Origin: Rhizobium sp. Leaf371
GTDB taxonomy: Bacteria; Pseudomonadota; Alphaproteobacteria; Rhizobiales; Rhizobiaceae
DNA length: 64,000 nt
NCBI RefSeq assembly: GCF_001424045.1
Contig: NZ_LMQB01000028.1
Location: 296,259-360,258, forward strand
Direction of reading: 5' to 3'
Shown piece by piece: positions 63,494 through 64,000 of the stretch (its first letter is position 1; every line of letters begins with the position of its first letter). The position numbers and the translations under genes are program-made. Under the pieces are notes generated by a model, which saw only the letters and a program-made list of their open reading frames with translations, searched no databases and was not told where the DNA came from.

Positions 63494-64000
63494 CTCGCGC
63501 TTCGACATCCGCCCCGTGGAGGTGAGCGACGCCGGGCGCGCGCGGCTGCAAGCCGATCTCGGGCTCACCTGCCTTCCCGTGGAGGAGGCGCTCGAGGGTG
63601 CCGAGGTCGTGGTTCTCGCGGTTCCCGACACGGCCATCGGCAAGGTCGCCTCGGGGATCATCGACAGGCTCGCCCCGGGCACCATGGTCGTCGTGCTCGA
63701 TGCCGCCGCCCCCTTTGCCGGCCATCTGCCGGAACGGGCTGACATCACCTATTTCGTCACCCATCCCTGCCATCCCCCGATCTTCAACGACGAAACGGAG
63801 ATGGCGGCGAAGAAGGATCATTTCGGCGGCATCGCCGCCAAGCAGCATATCGTCTCCGCGCTGATGCAGGGGCCGGAAGAGCATTATGCGCTCGGCGAAG
63901 AGGTGGCAAAAACCATCTGGGCGCCGGTGATGCGGTCGCATCGGGTGACGGTCGAGCAGATGGCGATCCTCGAGCCCGGCCTGTCGGAAACCGTCTGCGC
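63426..64000 (+). CDS. Phosphogluconate dehydrogenase-like NAD-binding protein, candidate D-apionate oxidoisomerase (3' end outside window)
   Basis: The visible 191 residues start with the Rossmann motif IALFGAGGKMGTRLARNLIG (residues 4-23). DAAAPFAGHLPERADITYFV and the characteristic HPCHPPIFNDETEMAAKKDHFGG follow, then VTVEQMAILEPGLSETVCA at the edge. These stretches are those of proteins with a PGDH_C domain, including the D-apionate oxidoisomerase ApnO of rhizobia (from memory). The gene is expected to end about 500 bases outside the window. Its ATG overlaps the stop of the truncated duplicate. Confidence 0.8.
   Translation, partial: MTSIALFGAGGKMGTRLARNLIGSRFDIRPVEVSDAGRARLQADLGLTCLPVEEALEGAEVVVLAVPDTAIGKVASGIIDRLAPGTMVVVLDAAAPFAGHLPERADITYFVTHPCHPPIFNDETEMAAKKDHFGGIAAKQHIVSALMQGPEEHYALGEEVAKTIWAPVMRSHRVTVEQMAILEPGLSETVC

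Overview
The window is high-GC DNA that looks like a member of the Rhizobiaceae/Hyphomicrobiales (alphaproteobacteria), possibly a chromid or an accessory part of a chromosome. The evidence is a glpD-glpSTPQUV-glpK glycerol locus in the rhizobial order, a rutABCDF operon, a DUF6481 protein, several GntR/IclR/DeoR/AraC-controlled sugar clusters and many orphan solute-binding proteins. This placement is inferred from gene content; there is no rRNA. I saw no tRNA, CRISPR array, insertion sequence or phage gene. Most of the sequence is catabolic operons, each next to its own regulator.

Layout. 1-1.7 kb: minus-strand trio DUF3429 (cut by the window edge), a FAD amine-oxidase-like protein and a DCC thiol oxidoreductase. 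1.9-5.3 kb: GntR regulator, TIGR04076 protein, aldo/keto reductase and an orphan branched-chain-type binding protein. 5.9-14.8 kb: a sugar-acid cluster with CoA transferase, a binding-protein-fold protein without signal peptide, lactonase-type amidohydrolase, IclR regulator, Gfo/Idh oxidoreductase, MaoC hydratase, SDR, FAH-family hydrolase and L-fuconate dehydratase. Together with the aldo/keto reductase this covers each step of non-phosphorylating L-fucose oxidation to pyruvate and lactate, plus extra acyl-CoA-type genes that the pathway does not need. 14.7-17 kb: a truncated DUF4336 gene and a soluble PAS-PAS chemoreceptor. 17.8-19.8 kb: GntR regulator and D-galactonate dehydratase. 19.9-23.6 kb: rut pyrimidine ring-cleavage operon (minus strand). 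24-27.9 kb: small genes (41 and 42 codons among them), RsgA, DUF6481, cold-shock protein and a BrnA-like orphan antitoxin.

28-42.4 kb: ribokinase, GlpR-type DeoR regulator, glpD, the glycerol ABC transporter, glycerol kinase, a D-amino-acid transaminase, a VOC protein and a fused DhaK-DhaL kinase. 42.5-46.9 kb: AraC regulator, MFS exporter, an SDR without the usual Tyr/Lys pair, an FMN-binding PPOX protein and a DUF2161 nuclease-like protein. 47-52.8 kb: GntR/UTRA regulator and a complete CUT1-type sugar ABC transporter ending in a GNAT gene. 52.9-55.1 kb: an orphan amino-acid-type binding protein directly followed by a membrane diguanylate cyclase. 55.1-58.4 kb: a two-component system divergent from a YgiW-like OB-fold protein with a repetitive Gly-Pro tail. 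58.6-64 kb: HtpG, a Pro-rich secreted protein, a second diguanylate cyclase, a DnaQ-like exonuclease and the start of a D-apionate oxidoisomerase-like gene whose first 90 bases are exactly duplicated.

Start codons were chosen by ribosome-binding sites, four-base overlaps and family alignment from memory; functions come from remembered family motifs. No database search was possible. The strongest leads for something undescribed are the CoA-transferase/signal-less binding-protein pair at 5.9-8.3 kb, the binding-protein/diguanylate-cyclase pair at 52.9-55.1 kb and the 5' gene duplication at 63.3 kb.
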